Assembly (NCBI GenBank): GCA_047495785.1
Contig: JBLDXI010000033.1
Span: 2,108,001 to 2,172,000, forward strand
Source of the DNA: Lepidodermella squamata
Taxonomy: Eukaryota > Gastrotricha
Direction of reading: 5' to 3'
Length of the DNA: 64,000 bases
Positions within the stretch are counted from its first letter, which is position 1. Each line of letters opens with the position of its first letter. Positions 45,550-57,883 of this stretch are shown one piece after another. Both the position numbers and the translations under genes were made by a program. The notes below the pieces were generated by a model that had not been told where the DNA came from, did no database searches, and saw nothing but the letters and a program-made list of their open reading frames with translations.

Positions 45550-47377
45550 ATGGCTGCTGTTCTAATTATTGCCTTTGTTTTGTGTTTGATATTTTTCTTG
45601 CTTGAACGCCATGCCCATCGATATCGAAAAATATTCGACGGTAGTGGAATTCCTGTTTTGAAGCCATGGCCATTTATCGGCAGTTGGGATCATCACATGA
45701 AAAGCGTTAGTCCCAGTATTATCAATTTTACACTAAGACTAACATGATAATTTAAGGTGAACCTACAAGACTCGGACCTGAAATTGGTGCGAAAGCATGG
45801 CCGATTTTTCGGGCTTTTCGAGGGTCGGTCTCCGGTTATACAATGCTCAGACCCGCAATTGCTCCGCCAAATCATGATGACCAATTTCGAGCATTTCTCC
45901 GATCGACGCGTTTTCCTAACCCTGAAAGCTAACGTTATCACGACTGTCATTGTGTTCCTTCAGGGTGCTCGTTGGAAGCACATTCGGCAGACGATAACCC
46001 CAGGTTAAATACCTAATAAGCCCGCATTGCAACTTGTATAAAGATTTTTCTTAGCATTTTCTCCTGCTAACATTCGTAAAATGTCGCCCTTCATCGTGCG
46101 ATCTGGCAAACAACTCGTGGCTAACATAAAATCTCGAGTTGAGCGAAACGAACCCGAGTTCGACATGCTACAGTTAGTCGCCCTTCAAATCGTAAATGAG
46201 AATTTTCATTAAAAAGATTTTTTCAGATGCTCAACTTGTTTTACCATCGATGTCATCGCGTAAATCTTGATGATCTTATTTGAAACTACCCTAAGCGTTG
46301 ATTTTCATAGAGCGATTATTTTCGGCATGGATATGGACAGTTTTCATAATCCTGATTCTGACTTTGTCAAGAACGCCAAAAGTTTCTTCGAAAACGTCGA
46401 CCCGACTAACCCCATCGCTGTGGTTGGAAGTTAGAAATAACAGAAAAATTCCTCCTTAATTTTAATAAAATTTTGCGAAATTTTTAGTTTGTTTTCCAGC
46501 GGTATTGGAAGCAGTGCTGCAGATTTATCCATCGATTTCAAGCACTGTTAGACGCGGCCATCATTTCACCAGATTGATCGATAACGAAATTAATCGCCGG
46601 CGTTCCGGTGATTACGTGCGAAGGAATGATTTCCTAGACATGCTCATGCAATTCGAAGCTGACCCGAGTACGGTCAAGCCAGAGGACATTCAGCATGATC
46701 AGAACGGCGAAATTTGGTACAAACACGGCCTGACCCGTCTTGAAGTCATTTCGCAAGCTCTCGCTATTTTAATCGCCGGCTACGAGACAACCCTCGAATC
46801 GCTGGCATTTTTCTGCTTCGCAATGGCTCAGCATCCAGAGTGTCAAGAACGTCTGGCTAAGGAAGTCGGTGATTTTATGAAAGCTCACGAAAATGACGAT
46901 CCTGAACAATTGACGGAAGGCGTGAAACAACTCGAGTATCTGGAGATGTGCATCAGCGAGTCTTTGCGTTATTACGCCCCGATTTTACGAACCGATCGAC
47001 TGTGCAAAAATGACATTGAACTGAGCGGGTTTTCTTTCAAAAAAGATATGATTGTCAACATTCCCATCGGCGCGCTTCATTTCGACAAGGAGTCGTGGCC
47101 TGGCCATGAAGACCTTGATAGCTTCAACCCGGATCGATTCGCCCCGGAACGGCGAGATTCTATCCCGCAGTTTGGTTACATGCCTTTCGGGCTTGGAAAT
47201 CGCATGTGCATCGGCTTGAGATTGGCAACGCTTGAGTTGAAAACAGCAGCCGCGTATTTATTCCACAATTTCCGGTTCACTGTGTCGCCGAAGCAGAAAA
47301 TTCCGATTCCAGTGCTTAATTCGGGCTTCAGACAGCCGAAAGAAGGGGTTAGACTTGTGGCAGAGTTAAGAAATTGA
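45550..47377 (+). CDS. Cytochrome P450, CYP3-clan-like, copy 1 of 6
   Basis: Six exons (45550-45705, 45757-46003, 46055-46172, 46227-46259, 46311-46429, 46500-47377) give 516 residues, all in phase; exon 4 is only 33 nt. It has an N-terminal membrane anchor (VLIIAFVLCLIFFLLE), a C-helix WKHIRQ, I-helix AGYETT, ExxR (ESLR), PDRFAPERR, and haem loop FGLGNRMCIG with the cysteine near residue 461. All residues needed for a working monooxygenase are present. It is the most divergent active-looking member of the array, with a different exon pattern and no C-terminal short exon, so it may be the oldest branch. Substrate is unknown; xenobiotic or lipid oxidation is likely from the family. Confidence 0.9.
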
Positions 47378-47550
47378 AAATTTAGGTTTAAAACATGCAA
47401 CTTCTAATTTAAACTTTGCTTATTGTGATTTTGATTTTAGTTGTTAATTATTTTGCTTGCTTATCTTTTATTTTATGTCATCATCTTCTATGAAATAGTA
47501 AAATTTTAACATTTCTCTGCTGTTTTTTTTACTGAATTTGCATTAATAGA

Positions 47551-49201
47551 ATGTTTCTACTAATAATTGGCCCGGTTTTGGGCCTGGTGACCACATTTGC
47601 TATTTACACTCATTGGCATTGGCGTTGCTTCCGCAAAATGAGAATCCCGACCCCGCCTCTGAAGCCATTTGTTGGCGTCATTCCATTTTACTTCAAATCT
47701 CAGGTAGTTGCTTTGACCCTGAAAATTCAGCCGCATAACACGAATTATGCTTTTTTAAGACTCTGGGTCATGCGGATGCTATGTTTCTCAGCAAATATGG
47801 TGCTCACGACGGCAAGGTGGTCGGTCTGTACGAAGGTCGAATGCCTATTTTAATAGTCGCCGATGAAGAAATGATTCGTCAAGTCATTCAAAAACGACAG
47901 TCTGATTTCCATGAACGTAAACAGCTCTTCAATATCATGCCTGGCCTCATGGGGCAAACTCTGATGAGCTTAACCGGCCAACGATGGAAGCAAGTCCGAT
48001 CCATGATGTCGCCGGGTTTCACCGCAGCCAATATGAAACGCATGGCCCGGTTCATTGAACAAGCGTCCTTGAATATGGTCGAAAATATCCAAGAAGGCGT
48101 GCAAGATGTTAGGAAAATGTCGCGTCAGTTCGCCTTGAGAACCATCGCCTCCATCGGTTTTGGCATCGATTTCGCCGCAAGTCCCCCGGAAATTGAGCGC
48201 CGTGTTACTAAAGACGTTGAAGATATTTTTGCGTTTTTCAATCGACCGGAAGCTATGCCGCTTTTTATCATTCCTCACGTGGCCAAGTACGTTTGGCGAT
48301 TTTTGCATACCCTCGGTTACCGGAACAGCCTCACGGCTGGATGTGACGATCTTGCCCTTCTTATCAAGTCTGAGATTGACCGGCGTGAGAAAGCTAATGT
48401 ATCAAGAGCCGATTTTCTTCAAGCGTTCATAGCTGTAAAAGCCACGGAAAGCAATCCTGATGGTAAAAAAATGTGATTTTTTCCGATTTTTTAATCAATT
48501 TTCATAATTTAGGATTGTCGCGAGACGAGATTTTTGCCCAATGCATTCAAATATTGCTCGCTGGTTACGATACAACAGCGACTTCATTGACGTTTTTCTT
48601 GGTCGAGATGGCGATAAATAGTGATTGCCAGCAAAAATTACGGGATGAAATTAAAGGCGCAGGCCTTTCCGGTAGCGCCGAGGTAACCTGGGACGCCCAG
48701 GCCAACCTGCCCTACCTGGAAATGTGCCTCAGCGAAACACTACGAATTCACCCGCCTGGGCCGAGGGTCGATCGCGTTTGCACTGTAGAAGAGGGCACAG
48801 TATTGAGCGGAATTACTATTCCCAATGGCTTCGACATCGGAATACCAGTCGGGGCTTTGCATATGATGCCGGAGTATTGGCCCGAACCTGAACGCTTCGA
48901 CCCAACGAGATTCGCTGACGGCGTTCCGGATCGATGCGCTCTGGCGTATTTCCCGTTCGGATTCGGTGCTAGAAATTGCATTGGAGAACGCCTGGCTAGG
49001 GTTGAACTGAGAATGGCTGCAGTTGCTATCTTGAGAAAATACTGGGTTGAGCTGTGCGATACTACAGAGGTAAATCCTCAAGTTTTTGTTAGCCATTGTA
49101 AAAATTTTGCGTTAAAACAGCTCCCGGTGCCAGTTACAAATCTCGGCCTATCGATTCCAAAGAACCCGGTGTATTTACGTTTCGTCAGAAATGAGCTTTG
49201 A
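47551..49201 (+). CDS. Cytochrome P450, CYP3-clan-like, copy 2 of 6
   Basis: Four exons (47551-47703, 47760-48462, 48513-49069, 49121-49201), 497 residues. Membrane anchor at the N terminus, then RIPTPPLKP, C-helix WKQVRSMMSPGF, I-helix AGYDTTATS, ExxR (ETLR), PERFDPTRF and haem loop FGFGARNCIGERLA with cysteine near residue 441. It is closely related to copy 3: the same anchor (YTHWHW versus YSHWHW), the same proline-rich hinge and the same position of the last intron. The last intron is 51 bp with no in-frame stop, so read-through would add 17 residues in the region before the final strand. It looks fully functional. Confidence 0.93.
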
Positions 49202-49323
49202 ACTGAATGACAGAATGACAATTTTTCCAACTTGCCGCGATAATCTTTTGAATACTTCAAATTCAAGCTATGACGACTTGAACTACCTTTTTTCTATGAA
49301 ATTAAATATTTTTTAGAGTGAAA

Positions 49324-51044
49324 ATGATTTTGATAATAGCCGGCGCCGTTACAGCCGGGGCGTTTGCTGCTTTCACCGTTTATTCGCACTGGCATTGGTT
49401 AACTTTTCGGAAACTTCGCATCCCAACACCGCCACTTGCACCTTTTCAAGGAACCATTCCGTTCTACTTCAAATTATTGGTATGTTTCGAACTTTCCTCA
49501 ACTATTCTAGCTGAAAAATTTCGTCGAACAGACAATGGCAGATGCTGATTTGCTATTTTTAAGAAAATATGGCACCTTCGATGGGAAAGCTGTTGGGTTA
49601 TATGACGGCCGTCTGCCAATATTGCTCATCGCCGATGAAGAAATGATCCGTCAAGTTACCCAGAAACGCCAGTCCGACTTTTACGAACGGCGCCGGTTTT
49701 TCGACCAGATTCCTGGCCCATTGCAGCTGATGCTGTTGAATTTAACGGGAAATCACTGGAAACACGTTCGGCAGACAATGACGCCCATGTTCACGGCGGC
49801 GAGTTTGAAAAAAATGGTCCGCTACATCGAGCAAACAGCGCTTCACATGGCCAGCAACATCCGAAGTGGCGATGAAGATGTTCGTGAAGTCTGCCGGCGT
49901 TTCACCCTTCGAACCGTGGCTATGGTTGGCTTCGGAATAGATTTTGTCGCCAGTGGGCCAGAGATTGAGAATAGATTCGCTAAAGATGTCGCCGATATGT
50001 TTGCGTTTTTCGACTCTCCGGCTGCTATTCCGATTCGTAAGTCCCATTATCCTATACCATCCTTTTATAATTATTTAAATTGATTATAGTCGTCATTCCT
50101 CACGTTGCTACCGTCGTAATGCGGTTTCTTCATTTCCTCGGATATCGAAATGGCATGACGGCTGGTGTTGATGACCTGGTTATTCTCGTCAATACAGAAA
50201 TCGAGCGACGAGCTCGGGAAAATGTAACTCGGGATGACTTCCTACAAGCGCTGCTTTCTTTGGAAAATAACTCTGATATCGATCAACAAAGTAAAATGAA
50301 ACTAATTTTTTTGTTTTAAATTTATTTTGTTATGTTATTCAGACCGCAGCGGCCTTACTAGGGACGAAATTGTTGCCCAATGCATTCAAATTTTACTGGC
50401 AGGCTACGACACAACGGCAACCACATTGATCTTCCTGTTGGTCGAAATGGCCGCTAACCCTGATTGCCAACAGAAATTACGAAGTGAGCTGGCGGACGCT
50501 CAGCTGGGCGGTGATGCTGAAATTTCGTGGGAGAAACAAGCCGATTTGCCGTATCTCGATCAGGTTCTCATGGAGGTTCTGCGACTTCACCCGCCGCTGC
50601 CACGAACTGATCGAGAATGCACCGTGCCGGAAGGGACGACGCTTTGCGGCATCCAAATCCCGCACAACCTCGATGTTGCAATTCCAGCAGGCGCCTTGCA
50701 AAAGATGCCTGAATTCTGGACAGACCCAGAAAAGTTCGACCCGTCGCGTTTCGCCGAAGGAGTTCCTCCAACGGCTATGCTAGCATATTTCCCTTTTGGT
50801 TTCGGCGCGCGGAATTGCATTGGCGAAAAGCTGGCAAAGGTTGAACTTCGAATCGCAGCGATTGCGATTTTCCGCAAATTTCGCGTTGAGTTGAGCTCGA
50901 AAACTAAGGTTATCATGGCCATTTTTAGTAGTTTTCAAAGTTTGTAATGTTTCTTTCGAATAGTTACCGGTACCTGTGACCAAATATGGACTGGCGAATC
51001 CGACCGAACCTGTTTTTCTTAGAATGGTGTTGGATCAATTGTGA
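49324..51044 (+). CDS. Cytochrome P450, CYP3-clan-like, copy 3 of 6
   Basis: Five exons (49324-49479, 49532-50036, 50090-50290, 50343-50908, 50964-51044), 502 residues. Motifs: anchor, WKHVRQTMTPMF, I-helix AGYDTTATTL, ExxR (EVLR), PEKFDPSRF, and haem loop FGFGARNCIGEKLA with cysteine near residue 446. The sister of copy 2, from which it differs by one extra intron (50037-50089) that copy 6 also has at the same place. It appears functional. The gap to copy 2 is only 122 bp, with no visible AATAAA-defined break. Confidence 0.93.
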
Positions 51045-51325
51045 ACTGTCTCAAAAGTTCCTGAAACTCCATTCCATTCTATTGGCCTAATGATCGAATT
51101 CAATCTCTATAAATTGGACATGTCTTAATCAGGACACCTAATTTGAAAAATGTCCTTTATTGAGGACATTTTGGTGCGTAATCTTAATAGAATGGACAAT
51201 CTCGACTTCATATTTCTGAGTAGCTTTTCAAATTTATTGATTTTTTACTTGGCAATGATTTTGAAATTAATGGCCATTTTGACTTTTATCAGTGACTTTT
51301 CTTAGAGTATTAACTTTTCACTCTC

Positions 51326-53075
51326 ATGATACCAATTATCTTGGCTGGCTGCGCCGGCATTTTGGCAGCTGTAACCATTTACGTTCACTGGAACCGAGGT
51401 AAGACAATACTATATTCTGATTTGAGTATATTTACGTTGAATTGATAATTTTAGGAATATTCCGTAAGATGGGTGTCCCAACAGCATCTACCTATCCATT
51501 CCTAGGGGCATTTTACACATATTTTAAACTCCCGGTAAATGCTCATTGCTGAGATAAAAGCTCGTCTATTTTAATTACACCCTCTGTGTTTGTAGAGTGT
51601 TTTCGATGGAGATATGTACCACTTGAAGAATTTCGGGGCAGACAATGGCAAAATTGTCGGAATTTTCGACGGACGCCTACCTGTACTACTCATACGCGAT
51701 GCTGAGCTGATTCGGACAGTGGTTCAAAGGCAATCGGCTGATTTCTACGACCGTCAGACCTACCTCGACGAAGATCCTAGTTTACTTCACCTGTCCCTCA
51801 TAAATTTACGTGGCGCCCATTGGAAACATGTTCGCCAGGTGTTGACCCCAACTTTCACCCCGGCAAATCTACGAAAAATGGCGCCTTTAGTTGCGGAATG
51901 TGCCGTTGGCTTGGCCGATGATTTGCGGCTACCCAGCAAAGGTGATGCAGTCGATTTTCGGGAGGTTGTCGGTCGATTCACCCTGCGAGCCATCGCTTCA
52001 ATTGCATTTGGTATTGACTTGAAGAAGAGCGGCTTGGAAAAAAGTTTCCAAGCCACCGCTACCGAGTTGTTCGGCTATTTCGACTCCTCAATCGCCCTTA
52101 TAATATTTATCATGCCTCATATTGCCAATGTGGTGATCAAATCGCTTGATCTTATCGGTATCAAAACCCCGGTGACGAAATGTGTCGATAAGTTGGTGAA
52201 ATTCGTCTCTGATGAGATCGATCGCAGGCGACGGGAGAATGTTACTCGTGAAGATTTCTTGCAGCAGATGATGGCTCTTGAAGAACGTGAGACGACTAAC
52301 TCACAGGCCGGTGACTATTCAAGTAAGTAGCTGAGATATAGCCATTTTTCTCTCAAATTTTGGGACATTTTGCAGAAAGGACAGGTTTAACGAGGGATGA
52401 AATGTATGCGCAATGTGTTTTATTTCTGATCGCCGCCTATGAGACAACTGCATCCACCTTGACATTTTTCTGTATTGCCATGGCCCAGAATCCGCATTGC
52501 CAAGAAAAATTGCGAGATGAGCTGGCTAAATCTGACCTGGCGGGTGATGCTGAGATTTCGGCAGAAAAAGCCGCCGCAAGTCTCAAGTACATGGAAATGT
52601 GCCTGCTCGAATCTATGCGCGTGTATCCAGCGCTTTTTCGAACTGACCGTGTTTGTACTGTTAAGGAGGGCGCTAACCTTGGTGGTTATCACATACCCTA
52701 TGGGCTGAATGTCGGCATTCCCATCCAGGCCATGCATAGCTCGCCTGAATTTTGGCCGGATCCTGATGTTTTCGACCCGGAGCGGTTCATCGACGGAGTT
52801 CCTGCGTCATCCGCCTTCGCCTACCTGCCGTTCGGGGCCGGTCCTCACAATTGCATCGGCGAGCGATTAGCCAAGTTGGAACTTCGAGCGGCGATTGTTG
52901 CAATTTTTCGGAGATATCGCGTCGAAATTTCAGAGCATACCCGCGTGAGTTTTCGTTTTATTTGTTAGAAAAATTTCGCATTTATGGCATTCTTATCTAG
53001 CTACCCGTGAAACTTTCGTCCACTGGACTGCGAACCCCTGTCGAGCCGGTGTATTTGCGATTCGTAGAGGACTGA
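51326..53075 (+). CDS. Cytochrome P450, CYP3-clan-like, copy 4 of 6
   Basis: Five exons (51326-51398, 51454-51533, 51596-52322, 52376-52944, 53001-53075), 507 residues. A short anchor exon (IPIILAGCAGILAAVTIYVHW) is followed by GIFRKMGVP, C-helix WKHVRQVLTPTFTP, the I-helix region LIAAYETTAST, ExxR (ESMR), PDVFDPERF and haem loop FGAGPHNCIGERLA with cysteine near residue 453. In the I helix the usual AGxxT glycine is alanine (AAYETT), a mild change seen in some P450s. It groups with copies 5 and 6, which share the separate anchor exon and the IFRxMG(V/I)P start of exon 2. Confidence 0.92.
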
Positions 53076-53377
53076 TGTGACAATTTTTTTATGTTTACCT
53101 AGCTTAATCGATACACTACAAGTCTCGTGCGTGCCATATTAATACTAGGATAATATATTTTTTTTACTCTCAGGATTGTGATAAAGCAAAAAATGTGTTA
53201 TAGTTCTATATTAGCCTTAAGCTTTTTCTAAAAAAAACTGGAAGGTGTTATATCTTTTAGATTCTTTTCCAAATTCAGTATTTCGGTCTCTTCGGCAACT
53301 TTTTCATTTAAAATTAATTTTCTGATTGCTAACAAATTTATTATTCATTTTTAGGCGTAAATATGTGAAATTATCGG

Positions 53378-55018
53378 ATGGTTTGGAAAGTTGTTTGTGC
53401 TGGCGGTGCTGCGGTCGTGGGCGCTGGTTTTATAGCGTGGAGCCTACATTCGTATTTGAAGAAAGGTTCGTGATTTCTTGTCATAATATCTCCTCCTAAA
53501 CATTCTGTTGCATTTATCAGAAATATTTCGAAGCATGGGAATACCAATAGTTTGCGCTCCAACCAATGACTCGACTTTGACCTCGGTAAGTAATGTGTCT
53601 AATTTGCACTCGTTTAAGCTCAATTTGATTTTCAATTTGAAGATATTAACCGCTCACGGCAGCCTATTCGGAACATTTCAATATGGCAGACCTGTCTTAA
53701 TAGTAGCCGATTCAGAGATAATTCGACTGGTTTTAGATTCGGATCAGTTTGAGCTGGCCGATTCGCCTTCAACTCTTGAATCGAGGCTATCGAATCTTTT
53801 GACAAGTCATAAGTCGAAATTGGAAGATGCAGCTAGGACTTTGCTAGCATCGAGACGTCTCAGCAATGCTCTTTTGTCAATTATCGATAATTCTGACGGG
53901 AGGATGAAGTTCTCGAATGTTGACATCGTCCAATTTTCTTATGAATTAGCCTTGAAATCTGCCGTCGCGACTGTTTTCGGTATCGACTCCTCAACAGAAG
54001 CAGATTTGTATCCTTTTGAGGCGTTTCTCCGCAAAATCGAGGTCGAATCAACTCAAAATGAATCCATATTAAATGGTAAATTGAAAACGAGTTTATGAAA
54101 ATTTCGAAATCTTGAACTTTTCAGATCTGCCGAGTAAAATTTATGGATGCATTTCAAACGTGCTGGATTGGTCTCATCTACAGTCCTCATCTTCTTCGAA
54201 AAATCTTCGCGACTTTATGGATAGCAGAGTGAAAAGCTGTTCGAGTGGTTTATTGAATTATCTGATTAGCACTGATGGTAATTTGTCATCCGTCTTATTT
54301 TTGAAATTTTAAAATGTTAATTACAGGATGCTCTCGCGATGAGTTGTTGGCACTTGCCAGGGAAATTCTTAACGTCATCTTCAATATGGTTTTTTCAACC
54401 CTAGCTTCGTTCCTTATAACCATGGCACTGAATCCAGATTGCCAGCGACAACTCCGCGAGGAATTTGCGGATGACGCCAGAATTTCTAACCCGTATCATA
54501 GTTATTTCGAAATGTGCTTGAAAGAAGTACTTCGCCTTCATCCCTGCCAATTTCAAACTTTTCGAGTTTGCTCAGATCCGAAGGGTGCAAACATTGGACG
54601 CGTACATATTCCACGTGGATTGCACGTTAGTATTCCGATATCTGTACTGCATAAAATTCCAGAATACTGGCCTGAACCTTGTCGCTTTGACCCGCTTCGA
54701 TTTCGAGACGCTGGAAGGTCATTTATTGCATACCAGCCGTTTGGTAGTTCAAACGGTCTATTTTTCGGCGAATTATTGGTTAAACCCCTGCTACGAATTG
54801 CGATTCCAGCTATTTTCAAGAAATATCGAGTTGAGCCTATCTCTCAAAGTCAGGTAAAATTGTTAATGATTTGAAGTTATCGATCTCTATCTGCCTATTT
54901 TTCTTAGATATTTTGTGCTGATGGAATTCAAAATCTTGCCGCTCCTGTCTATTTAAATTTTGTTGAATCTCCTGCGTTCGAGGAGGCAGGCTGGGAACCC
55001 AGTGATATGAACTGCTAG
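53378..55018 (+). CDS. P450-like protein lacking the haem cysteine, copy 5 of 6
   Basis: Six exons (53378-53465, 53521-53585, 53643-54075, 54125-54277, 54327-54853, 54908-55018) join without stop or frameshift to 458 residues, about 45 shorter than its neighbours. It keeps the anchor, EIFRSMGIP, ExxR (EVLRLHP) and the P-E-x-x-RFDPLRF block. The haem loop reads PFGSSNGLFFG, with Phe (about residue 392) in place of the thiolate cysteine and no conserved Arg. The I-helix AGxxT is FNMVFS. The C-helix WKHxR is gone; only SHKSKLEDA lies there. It therefore cannot be a normal P450, yet all five introns still splice in phase. It is a pseudoenzyme or a very young pseudogene. Confidence 0.75.
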
Positions 55019-55192
55019 AGACCTGCTGCTTGGTGCTTCTTTTCCATCGTATTATTATTATTGCCCTCTTCTCATCTTTCATTTTTTTGTTTTGCTAAAA
55101 CCTTATTTGCAAACGCAATACTCAAAATGGCTATTTTACATGATAAAAAATGTTATACTATAATTTTGTGTTGTGTTTTAGGATTTTATGTA

Positions 55193-56965
55193 ATGGCATG
55201 GTTAGTGATTTTTGCTGGTGGCATTGCCGCTATTGGAAGCGGCGTTGCCCTCCTCACGATTTATGCCCACTGGAAGAGAGGTGAAATTCATTATTCTGTG
55301 ATAAAATTGTATTGATGAATTCCTATAGGTATATTTCGAAAAATGGGCGTCCCTTGCGCACCGACAATTCCACTCTTAGGCAATCTTCACACTTACGGTG
55401 AAATGGTAAGGGGGAAAATTCTGAAAGTTTTTCTGACATAAATTTGTTTTTAAAGTCTATATTCGATGTTGACACGTATCATCTGAAAAACTTTGGCGCG
55501 AACGATGGGAAAATTGTGGGTGTTTTTGAAGGTCGTGAGCCTACTCTCTTGATAGCCGATGCCGATATGATTCGATCTGTCATGCAAATTCAGTCGTCCC
55601 AGTTTTATGAAATTGCCGGTAACGATCCAGAAAATACCATTTTAAAAGAAGCCGCCTTGACGAGTCTTCACGGCATTAACTGGAAACGGGTCCGTCAAGC
55701 TTTGACGCCAACTTTTACCCCGGCTAATTTACGAAAAATGGCGGTATTAGTTAAAGAATCTAGCGACCAAATGTTAGACGAGATGAAGGGCGGAGTTATC
55801 GATGTTGTCAATTTATCTCGCCGTTTCACGATTCGAGCCATCGCATCGATTGCATTTGGAATTGATCTTCGCCGATGCGGGCGCGAGTTGGAAGAACTGT
55901 TCCTGAAATCTGCCTATGACATTTTCTATGAGCCGAGTCCATATCTCGCGGTGTTGATGGGTATAGAGACTTTATTTATTATTGTTCCCAAGTGATACTA
56001 TTACATTTTCAGCGACTTTGCCGAAGCCAACGCGGTTTTTCATGTATATTTTGAATTTCGTTGGGATACGGCCATTGGCGAACCGCGCTACGGAAAGGTT
56101 CGAAATGATTGTTCGATCGGAAATAGAGCGCCGTAAGAGAGAAAACGTTCGGCGAGAAGATTTTTTGCAAGCGATGTTGGCCATGGAAGTTCCGAAAATC
56201 GACGATAATAGTAATTTCTCATTCAAATACCTAATTATTAGAGCTTAATGGTATTTTCAAAAGATTCGGGCCTCACTCTAAACGAAATCGTAGCCCAGTC
56301 TGTTTTGTTTGTTTTGGCCGGCTACGAAACTGTCGCGTCAACTCTTACATTTTTCTGCATCGCTATGGCCGAGAATCCTGAATGCCAGGAGAAGTTGCGT
56401 GAAGAGCTGGCCGAAGCGAACATCGAAAAAGAAAAGGCTGACAGCTTGTCGGACAAATTGGCTGCCCTGCCGTATTTGGAAATGTGCATGAAGGAAGTTT
56501 TACGTGTTTACCCGGCAGCTTCTCGCACAAATCGCGTGTGCACAGCTGAGGGCGGCACGACAATCGGTGGGATTGATATCCCGAATGGTCTTGTTGTTAG
56601 TATTCCCATCGCGACTATGCACCAGTTGCCGGAATTTTGGCCTGAGCCTGAAAAATTTGACCCGTTGCGATTTTCCGAGGGCGTGCCGCGCGAATCGGCT
56701 TTCGCTTATTTGCCGTTCGGAGCGGGTCCGCGAAACTGCATCGGAGAGCGAATGGCTAAAATGGAGCTCCGAATCGCGATAGCAGCGATCTTTACGAAAT
56801 ACCGGGTTCAGCTAACTGAAAGAACAGAGGTGAGAAAATACATGAGCTTCGATTTGAATTCATTGTTATTTCGATGATATTTAGATTCCGGTCAAATTGG
56901 AGCAGACTGGCCTGCGCACCCCAAGCCACCCGGTTCATCTCGCTTTCGCTGAGCTGGCCGAGTGA
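55193..56965 (+). CDS. Cytochrome P450, CYP3-clan-like, copy 6 of 6
   Basis: Six exons (55193-55280, 55329-55405, 55456-55960, 56013-56210, 56264-56829, 56885-56965), 504 residues. The start at 55193 aligns the anchor with copy 4; an upstream in-frame ATG at about 55127 would add a second hydrophobic stretch. The donor at 55961 (GTATAG) is preferred because the apparent read-through leaves only a 21-nt intron. Motifs: WKRVRQALTPTFTP, I-helix AGYETVAS, ExxR (EVLR), PEKFDPLRF, and haem loop FGAGPRNCIGERMA with cysteine near residue 448. It looks functional. A GTTTTAG acceptor-like site lies about 10 bp before the ATG. Confidence 0.92.
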
Positions 56966-57083
56966 TTTACGATGTCAAATTAACTGCGGACACCGTTTTC
57001 ATTGTATTTGATGAATTACATTTTCAGTCTTCAAGGTAAATTTCCCGTTTTAATCGAATGACAATCATGTTATTGTGACATGT

Positions 57084-57268
57084 CGTTAGCGTCGTTGAAT
57101 AACTCGGATTTAGGCTTGTTTACGTCAGTTTCAGGGTGACTTGTGACAACTAAAAAGTCATTCGCTTTTGCGCTTTGTTCTCGTCAAAAAAGCCGCTTTT
57201 AACTTGTCACCCGTCGCCATGAAAGGATGTAAATAAGCCTAAATCCGAGTTATTCAACGATGCTAACG
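57084..57268. repeat. 185-bp inverted repeat, possible second MITE
   Basis: Outer arms 57084-57123 and 57229-57268 are 40-nt inverted copies with two mismatches. Weaker complementarity (GTGAC...TTGTGACAA against TTGTCACCC) continues inward. There are no coding frames inside. It looks like a small foldback element, unrelated in sequence to the CDC23-intron hairpin. Target duplications are not clear. Confidence 0.65.
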
Positions 57269-57804
57269 ATGTGTATATGCTCTGTGAATACTTCCAATCC
57301 TGCAGGTACTCGCTTCTGTAAATAGCATTCGATCTCAGTTTTTTGTATACAACTATTTATTATACGAAATACGAACGTGCAAAAATGTATTTTTCCTTTT
57401 CATCTACTTCTTCTTTGAGTTGTGACTTCTTTTTTACGGTAGCACCGAGCTGTTGAATGCAACTACGGATAAATATTCTTTTTCTTTGAAAACCTAATTA
57501 GTTCAGCCGAAGTGAACTGTTGAGAATGTTGTCTCTATTCACGAAAACCTGGAAAGAATGAGTTCTCGTTTTCAATAAAAAAATTCTTACGAGTTGAGTT
57601 TTTGACAAGTCCATTGACTGCAGCTGTTAATTATTTTTCGTCCACGAGATTCGTGTTATTCACAAGATTATGGTTGTTGACGCGTTCACTTCTCAGACCA
57701 AATTTGAAAGGTAGCCCGGATTCTTTTAAATGAAGGTCAGTGATGCGTTAAACTGCGCTATTAACACCGAAAAAAGACGGCGAATTCTTGAAAATGAACG
57801 CGAT

Positions 57805-57810
57805 TTTATT
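57805..57810 (-). terminator. Poly(A) signal of CWC15
   Basis: TTTATT on the + strand, AATAAA on the coding strand, about 75 bp after the CWC15 stop. It would close the TMEM177-hypothetical-CWC15 cluster. Confidence 0.5.
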
Positions 57811-57883
57811 GCGACACGGTAAGAAACAGAGCAAACGAGCTAACAAACGACGCAGAAAATGATGAGAAGATGGAGCACGTAAT

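Larger units (their letters stand above)
56966..57883. other. Intergenic region between P450 array and CWC15
   Basis: 0.9 kb between convergent genes. It contains a strong inverted repeat (57084-57268) and otherwise AT-rich sequence; no gene is recognised. Confidence 0.5.

Noticed and set aside
45901-45960. Possible intron or defect before GARWKHIRQ in P450 copy 1
   Set aside because: A CTTCAG acceptor-like site precedes it, but the spacing to the C-helix equals that of copy 2 without splicing, and a 30-nt intron would be too short.
46173-46310. Suspected frameshift in P450 copy 1
   Set aside because: Choosing the GTTAGT donor at 46173 and a 33-nt exon (46227-46259) gives a continuous frame with the expected FTIDVIA segment.
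51140-51175. Small TGTCCT...AGGACA palindrome after P450 copy 3
   Set aside because: Too short to be called an element; the flanks show no further symmetry.
55981-56012. A 21-nt intron in P450 copy 6
   Set aside because: Far below the size of other introns; the 52-bp alternative fits better.
55982-56248. Apparent separate ORF in the middle of P450 copy 6
   Set aside because: It only arises by reading through an intron; the donor at 55961 and acceptor at 56012 restore the expected P450 sequence.
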